Notes: a model not told the origin generated them from the sequence alone. Shown: positions 7,771 to 20,297, counted from the first letter of the stretch. The stretch is DNA of 64,000 bases from Nocardioides ferulae (GCF_003660455.1 NZ_QZVR01000001.1:434001-498000), one strand, 5' to 3'. Made by a program: numbers and translations.

Positions 7771-8550
7771 GTGAGCGACACCGCCACAGGCGACGGCGAG
7801 CTCCTCGAGGGCGAGCTGGTGCTGCACGGGCGGATCATGCCGGCCTCCAACGCGACCTTCCTCGGCCAGATCGGCGACCTCCGGGTCGTCTACAAGCCGG
7901 TGGCGGGGGAGCGCCCCCTATGGGACTTCCCCGACGGCAACCTGGCGCGCCGCGAGGTCGCCGCCTACCTGCTCTCGCAGCTGTTCGGCTGGGACGTGGT
8001 CCCCGAGACGTGGCTGCGCGACGGCCCGCACGGCGTCGGCATGGTGCAACGGTGGCAGGAGCCCGACGAGACCCAGGCCGCGGTGACGCTGGTGCCGGGC
8101 GGTGAGCTGCCGGCCGGCTATCGGCACGTCTTCGACGGGGTCGACAACCACGACCAGCCCGTGTCGCTGGTGCACGAGGACACCCCCGCGCTGCGCCGGA
8201 TGGCCGTCTTCGACGTGGTGGTGAACAACGCCGACCGCAAGGGTGGGCACGTCCTGGAGATGCCCGGGGGTCACCGCTACGGCGTCGACCACGGGCTCAC
8301 CTTCCACGCCGAGCACAAGCTGCGCACCGTGTTGTGGGGGTGGTCGGGAGAGCCGTTGACCGACGACGAGCTCGCCGCGCTCCAGCGCGTGAGCGCCGCG
8401 GTGACCGGAGCGGCGTACGACGGGCTCGCCGAGCACCTGACCGACGTCGAGCTGGAGGCGCTGGTCGGCCGGCTCGAGCGGCTGCTGACGCGGGGGGCCC
8501 TGCCGCACCCGCGCGGCGACTACCCGGCCATTCCCTGGCCGCCCTTCTGA
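7771..8550 (+). CDS. SCO1664-type phosphatidylinositol-kinase-like protein
   Basis: 259 residues from a GTG 7 nt after the DUF3090 stop. VVYKPVAGERPLWDFPDG resembles the ATP-binding lysine region of PI3/4-kinase-like folds. VVNNADRKGGHVL and YGVDHGLTFH resemble the catalytic loop (NxDRKxxH) and the metal-binding DHG. These place it in the actinobacterial SCO1664 family. The phosphate acceptor is unknown. It is the kinase-like partner in a block that also has a phosphatase, and it precedes mshC by 34 bp. Confidence 0.82.
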   Translation: MSDTATGDGELLEGELVLHGRIMPASNATFLGQIGDLRVVYKPVAGERPLWDFPDGNLARREVAAYLLSQLFGWDVVPETWLRDGPHGVGMVQRWQEPDETQAAVTLVPGGELPAGYRHVFDGVDNHDQPVSLVHEDTPALRRMAVFDVVVNNADRKGGHVLEMPGGHRYGVDHGLTFHAEHKLRTVLWGWSGEPLTDDELAALQRVSAAVTGAAYDGLAEHLTDVELEALVGRLERLLTRGALPHPRGDYPAIPWPPF

Positions 8551-8572
8551 CCGGCGTCCTGGAGGCCACCAC

Positions 8573-8578
8573 TAGGCT
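8573..8578 (+). promoter_or_regulatory. -10 (leaderless) of mshC
   Basis: TAGGCT ends 6 nt before the ATG at 8585. The gene may be transcribed on its own as well as from upstream. Confidence 0.55.
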
Positions 8579-8584
8579 GCGGAC

Positions 8585-9823
8585 ATGCGTGCCTGGCCGT
8601 CCCCGGAGATCCCTTCCCTCCCCGTGACCGGACCCCAGGTGGTGCTCCACGACACCGCCAGCGGCAGCCGGGTGACCACCGATCCCGGTGGCACCGCCCG
8701 TCTCTACGTCTGCGGGATCACCCCCTACGACGCCACCCACATGGGGCACGCCGCGACCTACGTCGCGTTCGACCTGCTCAACCGGGCCTGGCGCAGTGCC
8801 GGGCACGACGTGACCTACGTGCAGAACGTCACCGACGTCGACGACCCGCTGCTGGAGCGGGCCGCGAAGGTGAAGGTCGACTGGACGGCGCTGGCCGAGC
8901 GGGAGACCGAGCTGTTCCGCCAGGACATGACCGCGCTGCGGGTGCTGCCGCCGGACCACTACGTGGGGGCGGTCGAGTCGATCCCGCTGGCGGTGGAGCT
9001 GATCGAGCAGCTCCAGGCCCAGGGCGCGGTCTACCAGGTCGAGACCGACCTCTACTTCTCGGTCACCGCCGACCCCGACTTCGGGGCTGCGTCCAACCTC
9101 GACCGTGACGCGATGCTGCGGATCTTCCCCGACCGCGGCGGCGACCCCGACCGGCCCGGCAAGCGAGACCCGCTCGACTGCGTGGTCTGGCGGGGCGAGC
9201 GGCCGGGCGAGCCGTCCTGGCCGAGCCCCTTCGGCCCCGGCCGGCCCGGCTGGCACGTGGAGTGCGCGGCGATCGCGCGACACCACCTCGGTGGCGCGTT
9301 CGACGTCCAGGGCGGGGGCAGCGACCTGGTCTTCCCGCACCACGAGATGTGCGCGGGCCATGCCCAGGTCGTCGAGCCCGGCACCCCGTTCGCCCGGGTC
9401 TACTCCCACGGCGGCATGGTCGGCTACGACGGCGAGAAGATGTCGAAGTCGCGGGGCAACCTGGTCTTCGTCTCGGCGCTGCGCAACAGCGACGTCGACC
9501 CGATGGCGATCCGGCTGACGCTGCTGCGCCACCACTACCGCGACGACTGGGAGTGGACCGACACCGAGCTGTGGCGCTCGGTCGACGACCTGGCGACCTG
9601 GCGCAAGGCGCTCTCGCTCGGGGCGGGGGCTCCCGCGGCGCCCGTGGTCGAGGAGGTGCTGGCCGCCCTCGCCGACGACCTGGACGCCCCGCGAGCGGTC
9701 GCGGCGGTGGACCGGTGGGCCGCGGCGACGCTCGGCTCCGGCGGGCTGGCCGACACCAGCGACCCGCAGGCCGCGGCCGCGCTGCTCCCGGCGCTCGACG
9801 CGGCGCTGGGCCTGACCGTCTGA
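8585..9823 (+). CDS. mshC: L-cysteine:1D-myo-inositol 2-amino-2-deoxy-alpha-D-glucopyranoside ligase MshC
   Basis: 412 residues, the length of MshC and shorter than cysteinyl-tRNA synthetase. The ligase attaches cysteine to GlcN-inositol by way of cysteinyl-AMP, the penultimate step of mycothiol synthesis. Zinc ligands are visible as Cys43 ([16 protein letters not shown]), Cys227 ([11 protein letters not shown]) and His252/253 ([10 protein letters not shown]). HMGH is the HIGH-type motif and KMSKS the class I signature loop. [19 protein letters not shown] is typical of MshC over CysS. The C-terminal tRNA-binding region of CysS is missing, as expected. This is strong evidence that the host makes mycothiol. 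Confidence 0.95.
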   Translation: MRAWPSPEIPSLPVTGPQVVLHDTASGSRVTTDPGGTARLYVCGITPYDATHMGHAATYVAFDLLNRAWRSAGHDVTYVQNVTDVDDPLLERAAKVKVDWTALAERETELFRQDMTALRVLPPDHYVGAVESIPLAVELIEQLQAQGAVYQVETDLYFSVTADPDFGAASNLDRDAMLRIFPDRGGDPDRPGKRDPLDCVVWRGERPGEPSWPSPFGPGRPGWHVECAAIARHHLGGAFDVQGGGSDLVFPHHEMCAGHAQVVEPGTPFARVYSHGGMVGYDGEKMSKSRGNLVFVSALRNSDVDPMAIRLTLLRHHYRDDWEWTDTELWRSVDDLATWRKALSLGAGAPAAPVVEEVLAALADDLDAPRAVAAVDRWAAATLGSGGLADTSDPQAAAALLPALDAALGLTV

Positions 9824-9900
9824 CCCTGCCCGGGCGGGTGGCCAGGCCCATCTCCCAATCGTTCAAGAGCGGGCGCGGGCGCTCGTGCCACGGTGGACCC

Positions 9901-10320
9901 ATGAACGACACGCCAAGCAACGCGGTCCGTCCGAAGCTCGCGGTCGACGGGGCCGGCCGGGCGATCGCCTTCTACACCGCCACCCTGGGCGCCACCGAGG
10001 TGGTGCGCTACGCCGCCGGCGACCGGATCGTCTTCGCCGAGGTCGACGTGCTCGGCACCCGGCTCACCCTCAAGGACGCCGACGAGCACGACCCGGCACC
10101 CGGCCCGGGCCGCCCGGGGCCGATCCTCGACGTGGTGACCGACGCGCCGGACGCGCTGGCGGCCGCGATGGTGGCGGCCGGCGCGGAGACGGTCTTCGCG
10201 GTGCAGGACCAGCCGTACGGCGCCCGCGGCGGCCGGGTGCGCGACCCCTTCGGCGTCCAGTGGCTCCTGCAGACCCCGGTCACGCTCGGCCCCGAGGAGC
10301 TCGGGATGACCGGGGACTGA
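9901..10320 (+). CDS. VOC superfamily (glyoxalase/bleomycin-resistance-like) protein
   Basis: 139 residues. AIAFYTATLGATEVVRY and YGARGGRVRDPFGVQW are the two halves of the VOC fold as seen in PhnB/YdcA-like members. Strand pairs and the xRDPFG motif are present. A metal-dependent enzyme or a binding protein is equally possible. The ATG is preceded by GGTGGA. A long open frame extends upstream to 9262 but runs antisense-like through mshC, so I reject it. Confidence 0.85.
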   Translation: MNDTPSNAVRPKLAVDGAGRAIAFYTATLGATEVVRYAAGDRIVFAEVDVLGTRLTLKDADEHDPAPGPGRPGPILDVVTDAPDALAAAMVAAGAETVFAVQDQPYGARGGRVRDPFGVQWLLQTPVTLGPEELGMTGD

Positions 10321-10327
10321 ACCAGCC

Positions 10328-11182
10328 CTACAGGGGCCCGCCCTCGCCCCGGCGTCGCAGGTAGCGCTCGAACTCGCGGGCGATCGCCTCGCCGGACGCC
10401 TCGGGCAGGTCGGCGGTGTCGCGGGTCTCCTCGAGGCTGCGCACATAGTCGGCGACGTCCTCGTCCTCCTCGGCGAGCTCGTCGACGCCCCGCTCCCACG
10501 CCTTGGCGTCCTCGGGGAGGTCGCCGAGCGGGATCGACACCTCGAGGAGGTCCTCGAGCTGGCCGAGCAGCGCCAGCGTGGCCTTGGGGCACGGCGGCTG
10601 GGCGACGTAGTGGGGGACCGCGGCCCAGTAGGACACCGCGGGGATGTCGAGCTTGCCGCAGGCGTCCTGGAAGACGCCGACGATGCCGGTGGGGCCCTCG
10701 TAGGAGGACGTCTCGAGCTTGAGCCGATCGACGAGATCGGGCTCGGTGGCGGTGCCGGAGACCGGGATGGGGCGGGTGTGCGGGGTGTCGGCCAGCAGCG
10801 CGCCGAGCGTCACGACCAGCTGCCCGCCCAGGTCGTCGATGGTGGCCAGCAGCTCGGCGCAGAACTGGCGCCAGCGCAGGTTCGGCTCGATGCCGCGCAC
10901 CAGGATGACGTCGCGGTCCAGCCCCGGGGGCGAGGCCACGGCGATCTGGGTGCTGGGCCAGGTGATGCTGCGGTGGCCGCGGGCGTCGGTGCCGACGATC
11001 GGCCGGTTCACCTGGAAGTCGTAGAAGTCCTCGGGGTCCAGGGCCGCCACGACGCGGCCGCCCCAGACCGTCATCAGGTGGTCGATCACCGAGGACGCCC
11101 CGTCGGCGGCGTCGTTCCAGCCCTCGAAGGCCGCGATGACCACGGGATCCACCAGGTCCGGGACGTCGTCGATCTCGATCAC
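10328..11182 (-). CDS. PAC2 family protein
   Basis: 284 residues. The opening DDVPDLVDPVVIAAFEGWNDAADGAS and the later TLGALLADTPHTRPIPVSG and YWAAVPHYVA define the PAC2 family. It is named after a eukaryotic proteasome assembly chaperone and is common in Actinobacteria. The C-terminus, with LAEEDEDVADYVRSLEET, is acidic and helical. The bacterial function is unproven. It lies divergent from metH, not in the proteasome locus 17 kb away. The GTG at 11182 has TACGCT six bases upstream, so the long upstream open extension is not real. Confidence 0.87.
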   Translation of the reverse strand: MIEIDDVPDLVDPVVIAAFEGWNDAADGASSVIDHLMTVWGGRVVAALDPEDFYDFQVNRPIVGTDARGHRSITWPSTQIAVASPPGLDRDVILVRGIEPNLRWRQFCAELLATIDDLGGQLVVTLGALLADTPHTRPIPVSGTATEPDLVDRLKLETSSYEGPTGIVGVFQDACGKLDIPAVSYWAAVPHYVAQPPCPKATLALLGQLEDLLEVSIPLGDLPEDAKAWERGVDELAEEDEDVADYVRSLEETRDTADLPEASGEAIAREFERYLRRRGEGGPL

Positions 11183-11188
11183 CTCCCC

Positions 11189-11194
11189 AGCGTA
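11189..11194 (-). promoter_or_regulatory. -10 (leaderless) of PAC2 gene
   Basis: TACGCT on the minus strand ends 6 nt before the GTG at 11182. A GGGGAG abuts the codon and is too close to act as a ribosome site. Confidence 0.5.
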
Positions 11195-11285
11195 GTCACC
11201 GCGCCCGACGCCCACCGTGTGCAGGAGGGCACACCCGCGGCGATTCGGCCCGTCCGCCGCTGGAATGTCACGATGCGGGCAGCCT

Positions 11286-11313
11286 GTCCACGCTGTGGAC
11301 GTCCTCCTACGCT
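11286..11313 (+). promoter_or_regulatory. metH promoter with inverted repeat
   Basis: GTCCAC at 11286-11291 and GTGGAC at 11295-11300 form a perfect 15-bp dyad with a 3-nt spacer. It ends 7 nt before TACGCT (11308-11313), the likely -10. That position suits a repressor site. No cobalamin-riboswitch features are seen in the roughly 175 bp between PAC2 and metH. Confidence 0.5.
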
Positions 11314-11357
11314 GGAGGCGACGACCGCTGCCGGCCCACGGCCGGAGAGGAGTGCCA

Positions 11358-15134
<3,777 letters not shown>

Positions 15135-15136
15135 GC

Positions 15137-15820
15137 GTGACCTCCGGGCCGGCCGCCGTCCTGTGGGACATGGACGGCACCCTGGTCGACACCGAGCCCT
15201 ACTGGATCGCCACCGAGTACGAGCTCGCCGAGCGGTTCGGAGGGGTCTGGAGCCACGAGCACGCGATGAACCTGGTCGGCAACGACCTGCTGTCGTCGGG
15301 GCGCTACATCCGCGAGCACATGGGCATCGACCTGGCGCCCGAGGTGATCGTGGAGCTGCTGCTCGACGGCGTGGTCGCCCGCGTGGAGCAGGAGGTGCCG
15401 TGGCGCCCGGGGGCTGTGGAGCTGCTGACCGGCCTGGGTGCGGCCGGTGTGCCGTGCGCGCTGGTGACGATGTCCTACCAGCGGTTCGTCGACCCGGTGC
15501 TCGCCGCGCTGCCCGACGGAGTGTTCGACGTGGTGGTCACCGGCGATGCCGTCGCCAACGGCAAGCCGCACCCGGAGCCCTACCTGACCGCGGCCCGGCT
15601 GCTGGGCGTCGACGCCGACCAGTGCCTGGCCATCGAGGACTCCGACACCGGCACCAGGTCGGCCGAGAGCGCCGGCTGCCACGTCCTGGTCGTCCCGCAC
15701 CACGTGCCGGTGCCGGCGGCGCCCGGACGGGCGTTCGTCGAGACGCTCGCCGGGGTCGATGTCTCTGCGGTCTGGGCGGAGTCCGGCCGCCCGGTCGTCG
15801 GCACCACCCGGGGTGACTAG
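15137..15820 (+). CDS. HAD-superfamily phosphatase, beta-phosphoglucomutase-like
   Basis: 227 residues. WDMDGTLVDTEPYW is motif I with the nucleophile Asp. LVTMS supplies the motif II Ser/Thr, NGKPHPEPY the motif III Lys, and AIEDSDTGTRSA the motif IV acidic pair. A helical cap follows motif I (subclass I). It probably dephosphorylates a sugar or nucleotide phosphate. The GTG lies 2 nt after the metH stop, so translation is probably coupled. No functional link to methionine is obvious. Confidence 0.88.
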   Translation: MTSGPAAVLWDMDGTLVDTEPYWIATEYELAERFGGVWSHEHAMNLVGNDLLSSGRYIREHMGIDLAPEVIVELLLDGVVARVEQEVPWRPGAVELLTGLGAAGVPCALVTMSYQRFVDPVLAALPDGVFDVVVTGDAVANGKPHPEPYLTAARLLGVDADQCLAIEDSDTGTRSAESAGCHVLVVPHHVPVPAAPGRAFVETLAGVDVSAVWAESGRPVVGTTRGD

Positions 15821-15947
15821 TCGAGTGACTACTCCGAGCCGGCCGAGGTCCTAGTACCACCGGACAATGGCGGGCTGCACGTCGCGACCCTCAAGATTGA
15901 GACAACTCGGGGGACATGCCTCCTGAGAACACAGGAAGCAGGTCCAC

Positions 15948-16352
15948 ATGTCCGTCCGACGCGGCCCCGCCATCGTGCTCAGCCTGGCGCTGAGTGCAGC
16001 GGCCCTCGCGATCGCGCCCACGGCGCAGGCGAGTGATGGCGGGGCTGCGAAGGACGACACCACCACCAAGGAGTGCAAGGAGTCCAGCGTGGTGCGCCTC
16101 CGCCTCACCGAGGAGAGCAACGGCCGTCTCACGGCCATCGCCACGGTATGGAGTGACGACTCGGACATGTGGGCGTGGAAGCTCAAGCACGAGGGCGACC
16201 TGTCCGACGACGGCGTGGTCAAGGCCAAGGATGCCGACAAGTCCTTCAAGATCGTGCGCTCGATGTTCAACGTGCCCGGCACGGACTCGGCGACCTTCCG
16301 AGCCGAGAATCTGAGCACCGGCGAGGTCTGCCGGGCCTCGGCTGTCTACTGA
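15948..16352 (+). CDS. small secreted protein of unknown function
   Basis: 134 residues. An N-terminal Sec signal (RRGP, then the hydrophobic stretch IVLSLALSAAALAIA) ends at an AQAS signal-peptidase site near residue 28. The mature part of about 105 residues has two cysteines (KECKES and GEVCRA), which could form one disulfide, and strand-rich Thr/Ser/Asp segments. I do not recognise a family. AGGAAGCAGG precedes the ATG. The leader holds a direct repeat of GTGACTA at about 15814-15832. It lies alone between the HAD gene and a sensor kinase, so it may be the kinase's extracytoplasmic partner, but nothing in sequence proves it. Confidence 0.75.
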   Translation: MSVRRGPAIVLSLALSAAALAIAPTAQASDGGAAKDDTTTKECKESSVVRLRLTEESNGRLTAIATVWSDDSDMWAWKLKHEGDLSDDGVVKAKDADKSFKIVRSMFNVPGTDSATFRAENLSTGEVCRASAVY

Positions 16353-16391
16353 GGCCGCGGGCCGATCCCCGGCCGCCGGCTCCCGATCGCC

Positions 16392-16397
16392 TATCCT
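16392..16397 (+). promoter_or_regulatory. -10 of the two-component operon
   Basis: TATCCT ends 29 nt before the kinase GTG. The leader that follows contains a GAAAGG that can act as ribosome site. Confidence 0.4.
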
Positions 16398-16426
16398 TTC
16401 CACCCCGAGGGAAAGGCGACTCACGC

Positions 16427-17731
16427 GTGCGCGCGCTCCGCAACCCCGTCGTGCAGTTTCTGCTCATCGGCGTCGTCACGCTCATCGCACTCGTGATCAC
16501 GGCCAACCGGCTAGCGGAGCACGCGGCCGAGCAAGAGGCTTTGGCCGAGGCCCAGGCTACGAACGAGGTGCTGGCCCGTTCGGTCGCCCGCCCGGACATC
16601 CCGGCTTCGCTGCTGCAACTCGACGTCGGCGCCGCCGACCAGTTCCTGCGGCTGGTGACACCGCGCCTGCGGCTTAAGGAACCCGAGGTGACCCGCCTTC
16701 TGCTCTGGCGCGACGACGGCACGGTCATCTACTCCTTCCCCTACGACCTCGACGTCTACGGGCAGCAGTTCGGCTTCACCGACGTGCAGGAGGAGGTGCT
16801 GCGCGGACGCGACCCCGAGTCAAGGACTGCGTTCGAGTACGTCGACCCGGCCCTGGCCCTGAACAGCGACGTGCCCAGCGACGAGGAGTGGGTGCGGATC
16901 TACACCCGGACCCGCATCCCCAGCGGGGAGCTGATCTTGTTCGAGGCGGACTACTCCCTCTCCGAGATCGAGCAGCGGCGCGAGGAGATCTACGCATCCT
17001 TCAGGTGGATCGTCCTCGGCGGACCCTTCCTGCTGCTGCTCCTCGTCACGCCACTGCTGCACATCCTCACCCGCCGGCTCACCAAGGCGGGTGAGGAGCG
17101 CGAGCGACTGCTGCGCTCGGCGATCGACGCCTCCGACGCTGAGCGACGGCGGATCGCGCGCGACCTGCACGACGGCGTGGTGCAGGACCTCGCCGGCACG
17201 GCGTACTCCGTCACCGCGCTGGCCCGGTCACCGCAGACCTCGCCCGACGCGCGGACCATGCTCGACTCGGCGAGCGAGTCGCTGCGCGGCTCGCTGAGCG
17301 CGCTGCGGTCGCTGCTGGCCGAGATCCACCCGCCCGACCTGCACGCCAACGGCCTCGGGTCGGCGCTCGCCGACCTGATCGCCCCCGCCGAGCGAGAGGG
17401 GGTCCAGGCCTCGGTGAGCGTCGCCGGAGTCGAGGCCGCGGACGACGCCGCCGTCGCCCTGGTGTGGCGGGTCGCCCAGGAGGCGGTGCGCAACGCGCTG
17501 CGGCACGCCCAGGCGTCGACGCTGGCGGTCACCGTGCGGGTGAACGACGGCACGCTGTGCCTGGAGGTCGTCGACGACGGAGTCGGCTTCGACCCGGCGG
17601 AGCCGCCACCGGCCGAGCGCTACGGTCTGCGGGGGATGCGGACCCTGGTCGCCGACGTGGGTGGCCGCCTTGAGGTCGAGTCCGCGCCCGGCGACGGGAC
17701 CGCGGTACGTGTGGAGGTGGACCTGCAGTGA
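16427..17731 (+). CDS. NarL-type sensor histidine kinase
   Basis: 434 residues. A first membrane helix (about residues 9-27) and a second (about 194-216) flank an extracytoplasmic sensor of some 165 residues. The HisKA_3 dimerisation motif ERRRIARDLHDGVVQDL follows, with phospho-accepting His248. The HATPase end has AVRNALRHAQAS, VVDDGVGFD and YGLRGMR. It should phosphorylate the response regulator encoded directly after it. The sensed signal is unknown. The open frame begins upstream at 16169, but that part overlaps the secreted-protein gene in another frame. GTG at 16427 fits the membrane topology. Confidence 0.9.
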   Translation: MRALRNPVVQFLLIGVVTLIALVITANRLAEHAAEQEALAEAQATNEVLARSVARPDIPASLLQLDVGAADQFLRLVTPRLRLKEPEVTRLLLWRDDGTVIYSFPYDLDVYGQQFGFTDVQEEVLRGRDPESRTAFEYVDPALALNSDVPSDEEWVRIYTRTRIPSGELILFEADYSLSEIEQRREEIYASFRWIVLGGPFLLLLLVTPLLHILTRRLTKAGEERERLLRSAIDASDAERRRIARDLHDGVVQDLAGTAYSVTALARSPQTSPDARTMLDSASESLRGSLSALRSLLAEIHPPDLHANGLGSALADLIAPAEREGVQASVSVAGVEAADDAAVALVWRVAQEAVRNALRHAQASTLAVTVRVNDGTLCLEVVDDGVGFDPAEPPPAERYGLRGMRTLVADVGGRLEVESAPGDGTAVRVEVDLQ

Positions 17732-18369
17732 CCGAGGCCGAGCGGGCTCCCGAGACGATCCGGGTCGTCATCGTCGACGACCACGCGGTGATCCGTGCCG
17801 GGCTGAGACAGTTGCTCGCGGGCACTCCCGACATCGAGGTCGTCGGGGAGGCCGACAACGGGGCCCGGGCGGTGGAGGTCGTCCGCGAGACCGCCCCGCA
17901 CGTGGTGCTGATGGACCTGCAGATGCCCGGGGTCGACGGGGTGAGCGCCACCCGGATGATCGTCGAGCAGCGGCTCGGCTCGGATGTGCTCGTGCTGACC
18001 TCGTTCTCCGACACCGAGCGCATCGTCGGCGCGCTCGACGCCGGAGCGGTCGGCTACCTGCTGAAGGACGCCGACCCCGACGACGTGCTCTCCGGCATCC
18101 GGGCCGTGAGCCGTGGGGAGTCGCCGATCCACCCGCGAGCGGCACGCAGCCTGCTCGGCGCCCGTTCCGGCGGACGCGACGTCCAGCTCACCGCCCGCGA
18201 GTCCGAGGTGCTGGCGCTGGTGCGCTCCGGACTCGCCAACAAGCAGATCGCCCGTCGCCTCGACATCAGCGAGCGGACGGTCAAGGCGCACCTGACCTCG
18301 GCCTTCGCCAGGATCGGGGTGGCCGACCGCACCCAGGCGGCCCTCTGGGCAGAGCGCCACGGACTCTGA
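17728..18369 (+). CDS. NarL/LuxR-family response regulator
   Basis: 213 residues. The receiver domain VVIVDDHAVIRAGLRQLL holds the acidic pair, VVLMDLQMPGVDGV the phospho-acceptor Asp, LTSFSD the Thr/Ser switch and LKDAD the conserved Lys. The C-terminal LuxR helix-turn-helix is LTARESEVLALVRSG, then KQIARRLDISERTVKAHL. Its GTG overlaps the kinase stop (GTGA), so the pair is translationally coupled. The peptide-importer genes 170 bp downstream are the nearest candidate target. Confidence 0.93.
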   Translation: MTEAERAPETIRVVIVDDHAVIRAGLRQLLAGTPDIEVVGEADNGARAVEVVRETAPHVVLMDLQMPGVDGVSATRMIVEQRLGSDVLVLTSFSDTERIVGALDAGAVGYLLKDADPDDVLSGIRAVSRGESPIHPRAARSLLGARSGGRDVQLTARESEVLALVRSGLANKQIARRLDISERTVKAHLTSAFARIGVADRTQAALWAERHGL

Positions 18370-18476
18370 CCGGCCGAGGTCTCTTCTCGGTCACGATCGC
18401 GTCACACCACGACAACGGTGCGCCGGGTCGTGCGTGGGTCGCGTGTCGAAGGTGGCGGGCGGGGCGCGGCTCGGAG

Positions 18477-18482
18477 TAGGTT
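18477..18482 (+). promoter_or_regulatory. -10 of the peptide-importer operon
   Basis: TAGGTT lies 55 nt before the ATG at 18538. The leader between carries GAGGTGA at 18523-18529 as ribosome site. Upstream, 18370-18476 has no gene. It contains TCACGATCGCGTCACAC, a possible pair of TCAC regulator half-sites. Confidence 0.4.
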
Positions 18483-18537
18483 CCGGACACTTGTCTCGGA
18501 AACCCCGGGGCCTTGATCACACGAGGTGACCCCAGCG

Positions 18538-20190
18538 ATGAAGAGATCGCGACGATTCAGAAGCTCGGCTGCACTCCTGGCCGCGACCGCCCTCGCCCTC
18601 AGCTCCTGCGCGGAGAGCCAGCGAGACGACTCCGACGACGAGTCCGACGGGTCGGGGGGTGGCGGCACGTTCGTGTTCGCAGGCTCCGCCGAGCCGGTCT
18701 CGCTCGACCCGTTCTTCGCCTCCGACGGCGAGAGCTTCCGGGTTGCCCGCCAGATCTTCGAGGGCCTGGTGTCCACCGAGGAGGACAGCGCCGACCCGGC
18801 CCCCGGCCTCGCCGAGACCTGGGAGGTCGCCGACGACGGCCTCTCCTACACCTTCAACCTCCGCGAGGGCGTCACCTTCCAAGACGACACCCCGTTCGAC
18901 GCGGAGGCGGTCTGCTACAACTTCGACCGCTGGTACAACATGCCGGAGTCGGCGCAGAACGACGAGTACACCTACTACTACGGCACCCTGTTCCGCGGGT
19001 TCGCCACCGGCGACCGCAAGGACGCCGCGGTGTTCGACTCCTGCACCGCCGACGACGAGCTGACCGCGACGATCAAGCTCAAGGCCCCCTTCGCCGGGTT
19101 CATCTCCGCGATGTCGATGCCGGCGTTCAGCATGCAGAGCCCGACCGCGCTGGAGAAGTGGCAGGACGACGGCGCCAACAACCCGCGCACGACCGACTAC
19201 TCGACCGCGCACCCGGTCGGCACCGGCCCGTTCGTGTTCGACTCGTGGGAGCGCGGCGACCGGCTGACCCTCAAGCGCTACGACGACTACTGGGGCGAGA
19301 AGGCGATCATCGACACCGCGGTGATCGTGCCGATCGACGACTCCAAGGCCCGCGCCGACGCGCTGCGCAACGGCGAGATCGACGCGTTCGACCTGGTCGG
19401 CCCTGCCGACGTCGGTCCGCTCGAGAGCGAGGGGTTCCAGATCCAGAACCGCGAGCCCTTCAACATCCTCTACCTCGGCATGAACCAGAAGCAGGCGCCG
19501 CTGGACGACCTCAAGGTGCGTCAGGCCATCGCCCACGCCATCGACAAGGAGGCGGTCATCAGCGCCTCCATGCCGGAGGGGACGCAGCCGGCGCTGGAGT
19601 TCATCCCGCCGACCGTCAACGGCTACACCGAGGACGTCGCGACCTACGACTACGACCCCGACCGCGCCCGCGACCTGCTCGAGCAGGCGGGTGCCGAGGG
19701 GGCGACCATCGAGTTCAACTACCCGACCGGCGTCAGCCGCCCCTACATGCCGCAGCCGGAGGACACGTTCAACGTCATCCGCAGCCAACTGGCCGAGGTC
19801 GGGTTGAAGATCAAGCCGACCGCCGACGTCTGGGACCCCGACTACCTGGAGAAGATCCAGGGCACGTCCGACCACGGCATCCACCTGCTCGGCTGGACCG
19901 GTGACTACAACGACACCGACAACTTCCTCGGCGTCTTCTTCGGCGGGGAGTCCTCCGAGTGGGGCTTCGACAACCCGGAGCTCTTCGACGCCCTGCGGGA
20001 GGCGCGCGGCCTGCCGACCGTGGAGGAGCAGACCCCGGCGTACGAAGAGATCAACAAGATGGTGATGGACTTCCTCCCGGGGGTGCCGATCGCCAGCCCG
20101 GTGCCGTCGCTGGGTCTGAGCCCCGACGTGTCGGGCTATGAGGCGAGCCCGGTGCAGAACGAGGTCTGGAACACGGTCTCGATCGACTGA
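18538..20190 (+). CDS. peptide ABC transporter substrate-binding lipoprotein (DppA/OppA-like)
   Basis: 550 residues. A lipoprotein signal RSSAALLAATALALSSC puts the lipid-modified Cys at about residue 23. SBP family 5 follows, with SLDPFFASDGESFRV and IFEGLV near the start. Later come TFNLREGVTFQDDTPF, HPVGTGPFVFDSWERGDR, VRQAIAHAIDKEAV and GWTGDYNDTDNF. It captures oligopeptides outside the membrane for the permeases that follow. ATG is chosen over an earlier GTG at 18526 because GAGGTGA sits 8 nt before it. An acidic, serine-rich linker follows the Cys. Confidence 0.93.
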   Translation: MKRSRRFRSSAALLAATALALSSCAESQRDDSDDESDGSGGGGTFVFAGSAEPVSLDPFFASDGESFRVARQIFEGLVSTEEDSADPAPGLAETWEVADDGLSYTFNLREGVTFQDDTPFDAEAVCYNFDRWYNMPESAQNDEYTYYYGTLFRGFATGDRKDAAVFDSCTADDELTATIKLKAPFAGFISAMSMPAFSMQSPTALEKWQDDGANNPRTTDYSTAHPVGTGPFVFDSWERGDRLTLKRYDDYWGEKAIIDTAVIVPIDDSKARADALRNGEIDAFDLVGPADVGPLESEGFQIQNREPFNILYLGMNQKQAPLDDLKVRQAIAHAIDKEAVISASMPEGTQPALEFIPPTVNGYTEDVATYDYDPDRARDLLEQAGAEGATIEFNYPTGVSRPYMPQPEDTFNVIRSQLAEVGLKIKPTADVWDPDYLEKIQGTSDHGIHLLGWTGDYNDTDNFLGVFFGGESSEWGFDNPELFDALREARGLPTVEEQTPAYEEINKMVMDFLPGVPIASPVPSLGLSPDVSGYEASPVQNEVWNTVSID

Positions 20191-20198
20191 GGACGCGT

Positions 20199-20230
20199 GC
20201 CGGGCCGGGGCGAGACAGCCCCGGCCCGGC
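20199..20230 (+). terminator. intra-operon stem-loop after the binding-protein gene
   Basis: A perfect 13-bp stem with a 6-nt loop: GCCGGGCCGGGGC at 20199-20211 pairs with 20218-20230. It starts 9 nt after the binding-protein stop and lies 68 nt before the permease gene. In importer operons such hairpins act as partial terminators, or protect the upstream mRNA so that binding protein exceeds permease. That role here is inference. Confidence 0.65.
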
Positions 20231-20297
20231 CGTGTGTCCCCGCCTGTCGTCGCGCTGACGACCGGCTCGAAGACCCTCAGAGAAGGATCACTGGCTG

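Noticed and set aside
11183..11357. Cobalamin or SAM riboswitch upstream of metH
   Set aside because: The gap is short, the conserved B12-box core is absent, and only a short hairpin and a DNA-type dyad are seen.
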